Shown here: one piece after another, positions 10,848 to 23,450 of the stretch | Position numbering within the stretch: position 1 is the first letter of the stretch | Layout of the letters: the number at the start of each line of letters is the position of its first letter | Source: Bryoerythrophyllum caledonicum | Taxonomy: Eukaryota > Streptophyta > Bryopsida > Pottiales > Pottiaceae | Direction: 5' to 3' | Assembly (NCBI GenBank): GCA_963971425.1 | Contig: OZ020519.1 | Coordinates: 7,456,028-7,520,027 of the forward strand | DNA length: 64,000 nucleotides | Made by a program: the position numbers and the translations under genes | Notes under the pieces: generated by a model | Databases searched by the model: none | Seen by the model: the letters and a program-made list of their open reading frames with translations, nothing else | Told to the model about the DNA's origin: nothing

Positions 10848-11325
10848 CATTGTATGTCAAAAACATTTGTTTAGAAAGATGCGGAATTAGGAATGAAACT
10901 CAACAAATATTTTTTTTAATTTAATCACAAAGATTTGGAATTGATATAGAATTTCAAAGCCCAAAAATCACCGGAGCCCATTATCAAACTAAAGAGTAGG
11001 CGAGATTTAGTGCCCTCCTTCGCCCAATGCCAACAAGTGAGAGTGAGTAAAAGACAGAAGACATGCCATAGATAACCAACTCATGGAGGGTACCCAATGC
11101 CGATTGGCCTTATTCGACTTTACAGGCAATGCCACCAATGAGAGCTCAATTGAGGTGGAGCAACCCAAAATTGCACACCTCATGACCCGATGCCGATAAT
11201 GACTGTTATTTTCAGATTTTGAGTTATCAGCTTTGGATCACTTGATGCACCATTTTGTGCATTTGCCATTTTCATGCACCATGCCATGCATAGTCTACTG
11301 ATCGGAATTGGGTGCCTCTACCTTA

Positions 11326-13268
11326 GTATACAGTCTGGAGCTAGCTACTTGGTAGTTGCCAACTTTATGTTGCTAATTGGTAGTCGGCCACAGTCCACAC
11401 AACCTGAAACGTCGTAAACAGTTAATACTTGTCAAACTTCGGAGCTTTATCTTAACCTTCAACCCTGTGAGGCATAACAAGCATATATAGGTCATTTTGG
11501 CACAAGAACCTTTGAGCAAGCACTACAAGCTACTTTGGAGGAAAAATTACACCATGATTAAGAGGTAGAGGAAGATGGGCATCTATTGAGACCATCGCCA
11601 TGGCAATCGGTGCAAGCATTAGCAAGTTAGAGTGATTTCCGTAAAATGGAACCATAGATTTTTTTGGGTGAAATGTACCTAGTCTGTAGATGTCATTCTG
11701 CACGATCTAGAACAATTGTAGATTCTGTCTGGCCTGAATACCTCATTGGTCGCAATGGGTTAGACGTCAAAGGTGCCATTGGTGGCCACAATATTCTACA
11801 TCTATGGTGTCGTATTGGAACATGATAAGGTTCACATATTGAAATGACTTCCAAATGAAAGGTGTTAGTTGAAGGATCTTCAATTTAAAGGTGTACCCCT
11901 TCCTAAACTTTACTACATATTTTGTATTCTACAGAGTAAAATACATACCTGTATATGTACCCAACTAACATTCAAGGGTTAAGTACAAGTGCATGCTGGC
12001 AAGTTCTCGTGGTGTCAATTTTTGAAAAATTCTCTTCGAGATTTCTAAAAGCTTGTGGCAAATTCACAAGCTTTGCGGTAGTATGATTTCTTTTTAAATC
12101 CGACACTCGATGAAAAATAAAGCAATGTTGTAAGAAGGTAGGAGTTGGACAAGTTTATTAGGCACTAAATAGACTGAGATTTGGTATACAAGTAACCAAC
12201 ATTACTTACTTTGGAGTTTTACAAAACACAACCTTTCTATAGTATAGTGGAGAAACTTTGCACTAAGCAGAACTCTCAAAGTTTCCAGGCACTTGTATAG
12301 CTCTATAATTGAGTTTTCCTAGAGGTCACCAAAATACATTGGATAGGTGCCCCGAATCTTAGTGTCTTCTGTTAGTAACCGGGACCACATGCACATGGTG
12401 TCTTGCCTTGAGAAAGGTTTGGGGGAACTATTGGTCAACTCTGTGAGAACTTAGGGTACTACATGGAGGAGCTTTAGCTTACATGGGATAGGGCCCATGA
12501 ATATTGATTGCAAAGCTTTTCATTGGTGCAGAAAATGGCGATATGAAATTTCCTCATGCTCTTTTTCTTTCCGTTTATACATCTCACACTAAAGTTATCC
12601 GCGAAGTACCCCAAATCCTCAGTTTCTAACTTGTTAAATGGAAAAGCCAGGGTCGCCCAGTCCACTGGCAGGGTTTTACTATAGACCTTGAATAGAAAAT
12701 TGGACATATTAGTTGTTGAGCCACAGAACTCCCAAACTCCAATTTGAGCCTCGCTTTTATTGACCGCTGAGTGTTGCCACAAGTTCCACATGGGGTGTTG
12801 TAGGGTGTTAGAGAAGCACATTGGGATACTAGGGTTGTAGTCGGTTGGGAAGATTGCCCACTATGCCGCATGACTTGCATAATTTAAAAATAAACAAACT
12901 CTGACCCTTCAAGTCATGCACATTTCTAGGATTGTAGGATATATGCCTGAGTGTCATGGCGTTCAACACTGTTCTTGTTTGTTTTTGGGAGATTTGTGCC
13001 ATTTGTGGTATCTGACACCTCCATAAAACCCTCAAATCCTGAATTTATTTCACAGGATTACTTTGAGGCTACACTCAAATGCAGGTTAGATTTTTATTTC
13101 CATGAAAAAAGGAAGACAAAAGACCGGTTGCCTTTACAAAGTCTCTAATATCTCTATTGTCTGGCACCATATTCCTCATGACTTGTCCATTCGGGATGCA
13201 CTTTCAGGAAAACTCTAATATCTTGCCCATTGTGCCCAACCTCCTTAAATATGTGCTTCGGACAACAT
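11326..13268. other. No gene recognised
   Basis: AT-rich sequence with short open frames on the minus strand at 12474-13035 in different frames. None shows a family I recognise or a coherent exon pattern. It is probably decayed repeat DNA. Confidence 0.4.
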
Positions 13269-13269
13269 A

Positions 13270-13398
13270 ACTATTTCATTAAATATTGGATTTAGAAAAA
13301 ATTATACTCCTTCAAAGGTTTAGTAATGCCCGTCTACAGTAAGATTTTCAGAGGTGATGTTATAAATTGACACCACAGGAACCTGACCAAACCTTCCA
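13270..13398 (+). repeat. TTAA-MITE end fragment
   Basis: The sequence tttagtaatgcccgtctaca and ttgacaccacaggaacctga matches the last part of TTAA-MITEs at 23330-23420 and 61005-61070. The terminal bases are missing and another TTAA-MITE (13403) follows directly. Confidence 0.55.
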
Positions 13399-13402
13399 TT
13401 AA

Positions 13403-13944
13403 CCCTTAAGAGCCCAATCGACCATATTCTGGTCGATCCCGAATTTTGAGGAGCTATAGCCGGCTTAAAAAAGATTTTTCTTGGATTTTTTTTTTACTTT
13501 CCAGAAGTTTGGTGAGTTGGGAACTACATCCAATTTACAGAACCTCATTTGGAATCATAGATTGTTCACACCAAGCCTTCAAACACAAACGGGGCAAAGT
13601 TTTCTTAGTGTTAGAAAACTTACTATTAGGGGAAACTAATAATATTCTTCTTGAGCTATTAGTAGCCTTTTTCTATTTTATCATATAACATATAATATTA
13701 GCCAATCATATCAAATTTCAAGTACTAATAATAGAAAGCGTAATTTCTATTGATTTTTAAAGTTTTACCCTTTTTAATTCATTACAAAATAAATAGTTAC
13801 TATTTTAAGGAATTCAACCGTATCGATCTAATTTAAGCATTAAGGTCTTCATATTTTCTTTAGAGAAAAACTTCACAAGGGTTAGGGAACTCACATTTTA
13901 TAACACATCTAAGTTTTTCTCCAAACCCCTCGGGCTTTTAGGGG
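13403..13944. mobile_element. TTAA-MITE, short subfamily (542 bp)
   Basis: TTAA lies at 13399-13402 and 13945-13948. The left end is CCCTTAAGAGCCC; the right end reverse complements to CCCCTAAAAGCCC. Its interior is unlike the ~940-bp copies, so the ends are shared but the filling differs, as expected for independent deletion derivatives. Confidence 0.72.
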
Positions 13945-13948
13945 TTAA

Positions 13949-14570
13949 AGCATTCTGCAACATTTGGTCTGCCAAATGCACTTTTTGCACCCTGTGATGT
14001 CACAGAGCTATTCTGGGTCACGCAATGCAACTTGCACCCCCTCCTCAACTTGCACGATAATAGAGTGGCCATCTTCTCACTTCTAGAACCTGCTCATTCG
14101 TGTCCCGCTTCGGCGTGAATACGACGACGTTATCTCGCCAGTTGCTCACGAAAACACTGTAGTGCGACCTATTGAATCTCACTTGAAGTCTAGCACCTAA
14201 TTATCGGCACAGGTTCGCACTGATATGATTCCGATTCGGTTTGCATGGCGTGAAAGTTTCGGTTTGCACGGTGAAACTGATCGACAGAAGCTTCTGCGGC
14301 GCAAGACGAGTTCCGTTTATATCTATGGCGCCATCTGGTATCCAGGGATCGTGTGGGACTTACAAGTCAACCAAGAGGGCGTGTGCAGACACGGTTGTGG
14401 TCTCGCAATGATTTGGGATCGGAGTCACTAGCTTGGAGAAGTGGTTCTGGTTGAGAGAGTGGATCGATGAGATTGATTCTTTTGGCGTTGTAGGCCAGGG
14501 GAGGGGGTGGGGGAGTACTCTTTGCAGAAGAGATGCTGCATCAAAAGGTTCATAGGTTTCATTCCAGCAG
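13949..14570 (+). promoter_or_regulatory. Upstream region of receptor kinase A
   Basis: This is about 620 bases between a TTAA-MITE and the kinase A start codon. It should hold the promoter and 5' leader. I can point to no convincing TATA box or known element, and the transcription start is not determinable. Confidence 0.35.
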
Positions 14571-17500
14571 ATGGGGCGCCACCTGCTCCAGGCACTCTGC
14601 TGCAAGGTCCTGTTGCTCGGATTCTTCGTGTTGTGGACTCCGCGTGGTGCCAAGTGTGTCTTGGCTTTGAACGACGAAGGTGAGCTTTTTAGCGAAAGTG
14701 AGAGCCTAAGTGTGGACGGGCCTGAGTGACTCACTGTGCTGATAGATAATATTCATCTGAATCCAGGTCAGGCATTACAAGAGTTTGGTAACCGGTTGAG
14801 CCACGGCGGCAATGGCGGTGCAATAGTCTTGTGGTTGGGTTGGAACGCTTCTCATTCCACGCCGTGCGGGTGGACTGGCGTCGAATGCTCCCAGGATCTG
14901 CACGTCGTGTCTGTGTAAGCGAGACTGTCCTCTTTTGTTTTTTTGGTTTTTCAAAATCGCCACTCCTTTGCACATGGATCAGGGTTCAGCAGTGATGGGA
15001 AGCCGAGTTCATGATCTCGTTGTCACTGCTCTGAACGTATCAAGTGAATTTCCAATGGTGCACAGAAACGTATCCGGTAAACAGCTTCAAGGAAATTTGA
15101 CTTTGGACGTGGCACGTTTGGTCCAGCTCCAAGCCTTGAATTTCTCGTTCAATGGTTTCCGGGGTGCCATTCCCAGCTTCTGGGGCAACTCTGCAAACTT
15201 GAGAATTTTGTGAGTGTTGGACTCATGACTCCTCGATTCATCTTCTGTCGCCATGCCACTCTTTTCTATCGTGTTTGTAGAGATGGGGTCAGCATCATCA
15301 GCAGCATAGTTATTCAGATAAGGAGATTTGGCCAGGGTTTTGAGAAAATGAATGTAAAGGAAGTAGTTAAACTCTCTGACAAGATGTCGCCCAACAATTA
15401 TCATAGGAAATCAGATACTTGTACGCTTGGTGGCATCTCTCATACTTTGGTGGAAAATGATGTCGAATGTTAGCCCTAGGTTTTAGAGATTTTCGGGATG
15501 CTAAAGTATGTGTCATACCATAAAGTTCTGAATATCTCTATGATAAGGAGAGGTTGTCAGATGAATGCCTTAAGACATGCTTGCTAAATGAAGGACACAA
15601 AGGGTGGATGGACCCAGTGAGACAATCTTTGGTAAACTTTCGGAATTTGCAGTCATGACTCTAGTTTCTCATTCATTTCTTGTGCTTTCAGGGACCTGTC
15701 AAATAACAGGCTGAGTGACAGGATTCCTGAAGGATTGAACGGGCTTTCGAACCTGACCTTCTTGTAAGAGACCGACCTTAATTATGTTCTAGTTTCACCT
15801 CATTTAAGGCATCCATGGGTACGTTGGAAATCACTGTAACAAATGAGGGAGCTTTGTTTCAATGATTGGCAGAAATCTATCAAACAATGATCTGGAAGGC
15901 GCTCTGCCGCAAGGAGGGATACTCGCGTCGTTCAATGCCACATCGTAAGCGTGGAATGAACTCAATGTGATGAAGCATTAAGGTCTGTGCTGCTCAGCAA
16001 CTCACTGCATAATACGTTGTACGTGCAGATTTGAGGGCAACGACGGACTATGTGGACGCCCAACCAGACGAGCTTGTAATCGTTCTTTGCTTGAGCGTGA
16101 AGCTGATGGCGCAAAGCAGATGAACACTCGGACGATCCTGGCCATATGCATCCCCCTGTTTGCTGTCAGTAAACTTTTGCTCTTCCTGATCTGGTACTGG
16201 CGACGGAGGAAGATGCGCACGACTTGCGAAGTGAAGCTATCAGGTACTGTATCAGAGCCTCGCCTCGCAGGAAGAATCATGTGAGTCATGTAACATTTTC
16301 TAACCAGTGGGCTTGTGCAGGTGGGAGGATGATCATGTTCCAGCTGACAGGGCACGTGACGCCCCTAGCGAAGGCTGTGCTCCGGAAAGCTTTGAAGCTC
16401 AAACCGCAGGACATCATCGGCAGTGGCGGCTATGGCACGGTGTACAAGCTCGTGTTGGATGACATGTCCACATTCGCTGTGAAGAAACTGAACAACGGCG
16501 CCAGGGACCGCGACACAGGGTTTGAGCGCGAACTCCAAACTCTGGCAGACGTCAGACACCGGAACCTGTGCGCGTTGCGTGGCTACTACAGCGCGCCCGA
16601 GATCAACTTTCTGGTCTACGACTTGATGCCGAACGGCAACGTGGAATCTGCCTTACATGGTAACAATTCGCATTTCCGAAAGTAGTAATCTCTTGACAAG
16701 ACTAAATTGTCTACATCGTATAATTATTTATCGTGCAACTTGTAACATTCATGTTCAGATTATGCGAACCGTAACACGGACCCTCTTAACTGGGACGTAC
16801 GTTTGAACATCGCGCTGGGCGTTGCCCGGGGACTGAGCTACCTGCACCATGATTGCATTCCGCACATCATCCACCGTGACATCAAGTGCAGCAACATCCT
16901 TCTAGATGAGCATATGGAGGCCCACGTTGCCGACTTTGGGCTTGCCAAGCTCATCAATCCCGGTGAGACCCACGTGACCACCATCGCTGCAGGAACGCTT
17001 GGGTATCTACCTCCAGGTGTGAAATTTGGTCACTTGTTCACAAAGTCTTACAAGAATGATGTTCAGTTCGTGTCTAATTTATTCTGAGTCCTGTATCTGG
17101 ATATGTTGACTTTTTTTACATGTTGCAAGTGGTTTTCTGTTTTGAACTGTGACTGATTGGATACATGTCTGAGCTGCAGAGTACTTGGACACTGGGAAGA
17201 TCACCGAGAAAGGGGACATATACAGCTTCGGTATTGTGCTCCTTGAGCTTCTGACTGGGAAGCGGTCGAACGATGATAGTTTTAGAGATCATGACTTTAA
17301 TATAGTCCAATGGGTGAGCACTCACCCTGATAGAGTTCCGGCGTTTGCTGATGTGCATACAACTCATGATTCTCATAGCCATTGTTCTCGGTGCTGCAGG
17401 CCAATGCGTTGCTGGCGGAGAATCACCCGGAAGACATCTTCGATGAAACCATACAAGGTTCGGCTCCGTACGAGGACCTGCTGTCCACCCTCAGCATAGG

Positions 17501-17660
17501 GATGAATTGTACAAACGGAGTGCCGAAGGACAGACCTACCATACTGCACGTGGTGAAGATGCTGCAGAAGTTGTGTGGAGAGGAAAAGGGGATTCTCAGC
17601 CGTCGGCCAAGCGCATGCAACCCCAATCCCAAGGTCAAGCCAGCGTGGAAGCCTCTATAG
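14571..17660 (+). CDS. LRR receptor-like kinase A (FEI-like)
   Basis: Predicted 583-aa plasma-membrane receptor kinase. Exons are 14571-14679, 14767-14914, 15066-15209, 15692-15763, 15873-15944, 16029-16243, 16321-16659, 16759-17016, 17180-17313 and 17400-17660, all GT-AG and in phase. Residues 1-32 form a signal peptide; LRRNT follows ([16 protein letters not shown]); four LRRs sit on 144-, 72- and 72-base exons. A GNDGLCG cap precedes the transmembrane helix (about 218-239). The kinase has [10 protein letters not shown] (about 287), Lys308, HRDIKCSN (405-412), DFG (425-427) and [10 protein letters not shown], so all catalytic residues are present. The kinase tail and overall size resemble the FEI/LRR-XIII group, which acts in cell-wall signalling; that role is inferred. 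Receptor kinase B lies downstream on the same strand. Confidence 0.88.
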
Positions 17661-18170
17661 AGACTGCAATGGTGTACCCTTGCGACGATGCTGTTTGACC
17701 AGAGCACCGAAACTGTATTATTTTTTTTCTCCTACTTGAAGAGTAGATAAGAGTTTTTTATTCGACCTTCGGACGAGTATTTCCGCATGTTACTGGGGAG
17801 TTCATCTATACAATATTTTGAAGGTCATTTTATAGTCTTCTAGAGAGTTGGTAGTGAAGCAAGAGCTGCAGAAAAGCTGCATATTGTACACGTCCGGAAC
17901 GTACCAGATTCTCTTGTACAAAGATATCTTACTGCATCGCTCTATTTGAAATGTTGCGGGAAATCCTGCTAGTGCGATTTCATTCAGAATCAAAGATCTC
18001 CACAGCCTGTAGTCAAGGCCTAATACTATTAATCATATAATTGCCATTCCTTTCAAGTTGTAAGAATACAACTCACGTAAACTACGAGCTTAAATTGTCT
18101 AGCGAATTTTCGTGTGCGACAATTTTCAATTGCAATATAAATGTTTCCGCATGGTACTGTAGGTGGTTCC
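17661..18170 (+). other. 3' flank of receptor kinase A
   Basis: It presumably contains the 3' UTR. A T-rich run at 17720-17730 follows the stop. No other gene is recognised before the TTAA-MITE at 18175. Confidence 0.4.
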
Positions 18171-18174
18171 TTAA

Positions 18175-19070
18175 CTCCTAAGAGCCCAAGCCATTTCCCC
18201 TCAAGAAACACTCCAAAATTGCCGCTATCAACAAGTGGCAAGAAAATCTAAGTTTGAGGTACAATTTTGGACTTTGACCGTAAGATCTTAAAAAAGACTT
18301 CTATACAAACTTATCATATTTTTTTGCTTAAATTGTCCGCACAGATATAAGATTATAGCGTTGAAGTCATGAAAATGGTTCATTCTCTTCCTTGCATCAA
18401 ATGAATTAGCAGACTTCAACTTCACTTGGTGTCAAGTTTTTCACTACAAAAGGTCTAAATCCTTCGTGTTAGGCATGATGTTAGTTCCTTATACACAAAC
18501 TTTTAGAGGTAGAGAAGGGGTGTAGCATATTCAAAACAAGTGTGCAAGAAGTGGAGGTTCGAAAATTGCCAATTCACGTTTTGTTTTATTGTGAACTTAA
18601 TATGTTTAAAAAGTTAATCCAATTGGTGAGAATGAAGGCTATCACCACGCGTTGTTGTTGAAAAATTAAAAATCGAAAAATATGAAGATTTTTAGGTTTT
18701 ATGTAGAAAAGAAGAAGTTTTTTGGTACCTTGCCTGACAATGTGTGAAAATGTTTGACTTGGGTTTAAATGTTTTTTTGCACTAAAGACAAGAATTGTTT
18801 GACTTTTTCAAAGAAGGTAATATTCTCTACATGTAGTATTGTCAATGTCAATAGAAACTTCTAGCAAAAAATTTGTAGTTGCCAGGAGTCCCCAATTTGA
18901 CTTTGAAGGCTAATAACTTTCATATTATGAATCTAAAAAATAAGTATTTCCACAAGAATCCTACCAGGGACTACCAGATTAAAAATTTCAAGAAGAAAAT
19001 ATATTTTTTCGAGTTTTAGGAGTCTGCCCAAATTGAAAAACGTCCCCCAGGGTTATATGGGCCTTTAGGG
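18175..19070 (+). mobile_element. TTAA-MITE (about 900 bp), right end mutated
   Basis: TTAA at 18171-18174 is followed by CTCCTAAGAGCCC. The right end is GGGCCTTTAGGGG, after which TTAA has become ACTA. The interior (gtgcaagaagtggaggttcg; acaatgtgtgaaaatgtttg) is shared with the other full copies. Confidence 0.75.
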
Positions 19071-19336
19071 GACTACTGTGGAAACATGAAACTCTCCTCG
19101 AACCAGTATAATGCATGATTGACCAAGCAACACGGAGAAATTATTATATCCGCCACTCCCACTTGCACTTATTCATATCAACTTGAGTTCATCCTATTGG
19201 TTGCTGCAATGAGGATAATGCTCCCAATTTTCATACACACTTTTTTGACAGGTTCATACTTCACAAGCTCAGCTCCTCACATTCCAAGGTTGAGTTACTC
19301 AAAATCTGTCTTGAAGGCTAGGTGTGAAAGAAGTGA

Positions 19337-19538
19337 GTACACCAAAGACTGAATATAGTGTGGATTCATAATTGATGTGGATCACCCACAATAATTTTCA
19401 TCAAGCACATGCATGTCAAAATTTGATTGGCTATATGTTTTCAAGCAAGTGTGTGTCAGTCGCCAATTGGATATAAATTTCCAATTAGTGTAGAAATTTG
19501 AACACTCTAGTCCACACTATATTCAGTGTTAGGTGTAC
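19337..19538. mobile_element. Small MITE, 202 bp
   Basis: The inverted repeat is about 28 bases with two mismatches: GTACACC, four variable bases, then ACTGAATATAGTGTGGA, mirrored at 19511-19538. The interior is AT-rich and non-coding. No clear target duplication is visible, so the superfamily stays open. Confidence 0.68.
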
Positions 19539-19669
19539 TGGTTAGCAATTCCACTAGAAAATATTTAGGGACCTAGAATTGGAAATTTGCAATGGTGATA
19601 ATGAGTTGGCAGTCTTGTTATTGGATGAGGACAAGTGGACAAGTGGACTTGCATGTGGACTCGCTCTTA

Positions 19670-20060
19670 GGGCGAAACCCCGTCTAATGCCCAACCTGAA
19701 TTATCATTGTAGCTTCCCTACTTGCAGAATATAGGGAAGAAAATGTAGGGCCACTTCCATGCGTCACACCCGTCAGCTATTATAATCAACCCAACGTTTT
19801 TGGTGCTTCCAAGTTGTACACCAGTTACCTTTATGAAGAGAATGTGACAAGTGCCACCATGAAGTTCACAATCCATCTTGCTCTAATTAGTATGTTGGGA
19901 GGAATGGGGAAGCTGACGGGCTTGAAAAGCGGCTACATCATCCCGGAGATTATCAGCTACACCCAACCTTACTTTTTGGGGTAAGGTGAGAAGCTAGCTA
20001 CATGGAAGTGACCCGACACCGTCAGAGATGACGGGTCGGGCATTGCATGGAACTAGGCTC
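19670..20060 (+). mobile_element. Tourist-like MITE, family H2, copy 3 (391 bp)
   Basis: It is similar over its length to 7172-7564. TTA lies at 19667-19669; the right flank is CTA, presumably mutated. The ends are GGGCGAAACCCCGTCTAATG and ...GCATGGAACTAGGCTC. Non-coding. Confidence 0.72.
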
Positions 20061-20106
20061 CTATGTGGATACCCCTATTATCTTTGAACACCAATGTGTT
20101 AGGTTT

Positions 20107-20628
20107 TTTTACACAAGCAAAGAGAACCTTTACTGCAAAGAAACGAGGGGAAAGAAACAAGAGAGTCCAAGCAGACCCCGCATGGGCCGGTGAGGCCGGG
20201 TAAAAACCAGGACAAATTAAGGATTAGTGGAGGGGTTAGACCTAGAGTTAGTCCTAAAAGAGTAAGGAAGCGGGTTCCAACACGGTTTCTCGTCGACCCA
20301 CGAAGCCAGAATGTCATTGCAGCACCACAAATCTTAGAACCGCTTCGAGAACTTCGAGCTCTTCTCCGGGGTCTGAGAACTCCTCGCCTGCGCCTTGGAC
20401 CAAGCGATGCGGCCGTAGTCCACCAAGCTGAGCGAAACTTTAGCTCTCATTTTCTGCCTGGTCCACTTGGTGTCATTGAAAGTCGCATCATTCCTCTCGC
20501 ACCACAGCTGCCCAAGAATAATACCTCTCAAAAGAAGCCAAATCTTGCTGATGGGAGAAAATCGCCTCGGAATCCTATGCCCAAAAATACCATGCTTCCA
20601 GGTAGGGGTGAAGGTGCGAGACTGAAAC
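20107..20628 (-). pseudogene. 5'-truncated plant LINE copy with 12-base target duplication
   Basis: A 522-bp insert is flanked by TGTGTTAGGTTT at 20095-20106 and 20629-20640. On the minus strand an open frame ends with LRGIILGQLWCERNDATFND and DYGRIAWSKAQ. I recognise this as the tail after the zinc-binding (zf-RVT) domain of plant L1-type LINEs. The T-run after the left duplication is the short poly(A) end on the minus strand. The reverse transcriptase core is absent, so it cannot move by itself. Confidence 0.75.
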
Positions 20629-21884
20629 TGTGTTAGGTTTCCTAAAGGCCTTACAATAGAATATTTTTCATCCCACTATAAATAACTTGTAAATATCAAC
20701 ATTGTCAATGGACCACGATCATGAAGTTTTAGGGAGTGAGCTCACCATGTACCATTCAAAACCCTGGAATATTTACATGTAACGTCAAAATACCTTAAAC
20801 CGACACTTTAGGGATTCTGAGTTTAAAATTTGAGATTTAATTACAAAAAAAATGCTTGGGTAGAGAAATAAGGTTGTGATGTGTGAGAGAAAAAAAAATG
20901 AAAACGACGCTGTAAATTGTGAGAAATAATTGAGAAAGTGAGTTTTCTCCAATCAACCGTGAAGCGACGAAGTTTCGTGACAAAACCGATACGTGCTTCT
21001 TCAAAATCAGAATATCATGCGGCATGATTGTGCGGGGCCCGGGGGGTGAAAACGTGTGGCTGGTGCTCCGAAATCGGAGCTGACGAGAACAGATTCCCTC
21101 TTGCATGCGATCAGAAAGTATTGCAATAAAAAAGAGCTGACGAGATCAGAAATGCTTGCATGACAACCCCTGAGCATTGCATCAGCTCAACAAACAACTC
21201 CTTAACATCGCTTCATCTGATTAAATTTTGCAACTAAGTAGTACACAAAGTAACTTACCTTGCCTAAAACTATGAGGCTCCCATTATGCTGCCAAATTAG
21301 GCAAGTCGCTTGATGAACTCTTGAGATGAGCGATGAATTGATCACCGTCGACGTGAAGAGCTCTTCGCTTGATTAGTTGAACTATTCAAACTGCACTTCA
21401 AACTAGTTCCATTTCATTTGATCAGTTGCACTTCAAACTGGTTGCTCTTCGCTTGATGACATGTACTTCAAACTGATTGCCCAATTGCTCGTCAAAGTGG
21501 GTTAGTGAGAATTCGCCTGGAAGTGGACGTCAAAGTCAACGAACTGTGTCAAAGTGGACTCGCTTCAAAGTGAATGTTTATGTATACAAAGTGTGTCATT
21601 GTGGAAACGAAGTGTACCGAAGTGGACGTTGACCTGTATTGAAGTGGGCTTGTGAGCGTTCCTGTGCGTCGAACCACATTTGTCGAAGTGAGCTCCTGAT
21701 AACAGTGCGGATTTGAAAATTGAACAAATCTATAGTTGATATAGTCGATACGCAAGTGTTTCGCAGTGCAGTAGCAGTTTCGCAGTGCAATCTACTTCGA
21801 GGTAGCACCTGTTTCGCAGTGCAGTACAGTCTACCGTCGATGCATTGTGCACAATGAACTCGATGCACAATGTGTGTGCGAACA

Positions 21885-22060
21885 TCAAAGTGTGCGAGCA
21901 GACAACGAAGTGTGCGAACAACTCAAGACAACAAAGTGTGCGAACAGCTCAAGCCAACGAAGTGTACGAACAGCGAAATGTGCGAATCGCTCAAGACACC
22001 AAGGTGTGCGAGCACCTCAGTACACAAGATATCAGGGTGTGTGAACAACTCAGTGCAAAC
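21885..22060. repeat. Degenerate 26-base minisatellite
   Basis: There are about seven imperfect units of the type aagtgtgcgaacaactcaag plus a short variable tail, with one shortened unit. Upstream at 21765-21830 the motif gtttcgcagtgcagta recurs three times. The tracts lie within the 2.7-kb inverted-repeat element and resemble subterminal repeats. Confidence 0.65.
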
Positions 22061-22506
22061 AGTCGTAGGAATAGCGCAGTGCCAGCAGTCTACTTCGAGC
22101 TCCTGAACACCGCAAGTGAACCCAAAACTTGGTCGCACCAATCTACGAAACCGTGTCGACGTTGCTAAACCGACACTCCTTCCCTCATGAACTACGCTGC
22201 ATTTTTTTTCTCCGCTATTTTTGAAACCTTCTTCGTGTCGAAATAATTCCATCGCTGCATTTAGATTGTTGTTTGGTCGTGGCGCCATTAATCTTGAAAT
22301 GACGTTTCTTATAATGGAAAGATGTAGGGACGTGTTTCCAAAATTGCGGCGACTGCGGCTGTAAATTCCTGGAAACCTTCCTTTAAATATGTTTTCTCTT
22401 CACACGGCAACTGTCCCTCACCTGCCTCTAAACCGCCCCCTCGTGCGCCTATTTCTGTGCAAGTGTGCCTCCACCACGGTGATAAGACCTCCATTGCACG
22501 ATTTAA

Positions 22507-23450
22507 CCCCTAAGGTACCGTGATAGTTTTCCACCAAAAACACTTCAAAATTAATGGATTCTAGTGCAATGAATAAAGAGGGTAACAAAAACTTTGATTT
22601 TTAGTTCTGACCGTAGGATCTCAATAAAGGCTTATTAAGTAATACATGAACAAAATTTCATAAACTTTGACCGCACGGATTGAAAGATTATAGTGTTTGA
22701 AGTCAAGCAAATGGTTCATTTTCTTCCCTGCGTTTAGTGGATCAGCAGACTTTGACTTCAGTTGGTGTCAAAAAATTTCACTACACAAGGTCTAAATCTA
22801 TTACCATCTTGTTAAGCATGATGTTAGCTCCTCACACACCAATTTTTAGAGGTAGAGATGGGGTGTAGCATATTCAAAACAACTGTGCAAGGAGTGGAGG
22901 CTCGAAATTTGTTAATTCACACTTTATTTTTTTTTGAACTTAATATGTTTTCGATTGATAATCCGAATGGTTAATAAGAAGGTTTACATTACATATTGTT
23001 GTGGAAAAATAAAAAGTGACAAATATAAAGATACCTAGGTTTTATGTGGAAAAGAAGAAGTTTTTTTGGTACCTTGCCCAACAATGAGTGACAATGTGTG
23101 AAAATGTTTGACTTGGGTTGGTATGCTATTTTTCACTAAAGACAAGAACTTTTTTTTGACAATATGAAGGGAAATAATATTACTTGCGAGCACTGAAAAT
23201 CTCACTTTCAATAGAGTGTCCTATCAAAAGTTTTTGGAGGTGCCCGAGGTGCCCGCCCTCCCCATTTAAAATTCAAAACCCTACAACTTTTTCACCAAAT
23301 GTCCAATTTAGGAAAAAATTGTTTTCCCACTAAGGTCTTGGTAATGTCTTTCTATAGTAAATTTTTTAAAGAAGAATGTTGGAAATTGATACCATAGGAA
23401 CCTGACCGAACTTTCAAAAAGCCCATTTTTGACACTTGGTACCATAGGGG
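22507..23450 (+). mobile_element. TTAA-MITE, full-length reference copy (944 bp)
   Basis: TTAA lies on both sides (22503-22506, 23451-23454). The left end is CCCCTAAGGTACCGTG; the right end reverse complements to CCCCTATGGTACCAAG. The interior holds the family blocks used to recognise other copies: ttgaccgcacggattgaaag, gactttgacttcagttggtg and acaatgtgtgaaaatgtttg. No conserved open frame. Confidence 0.85.

Larger units (their letters stand above)
9553..11323. mobile_element. MITE family T (TA target), copy 1, carrying two nested insertions
   Basis: The ends are AG(G)TAGAGGCACCCAATTCC and its reverse complement (11299-11323), flanked by TA. One G is missing at the left end, where the H1 insertion abuts. 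Without the insertions at 9582-10374 and 10404-10847 it aligns along its length with the second copy at 54670-55213. The TA flank suggests a Tc1/mariner-type MITE, but that assignment is tentative. Confidence 0.75.

Noticed and set aside
12474-13035. Overlapping minus-strand open frames of 68-115 codons
   Set aside because: They are in different frames with no conserved motif and no plausible splice chain.
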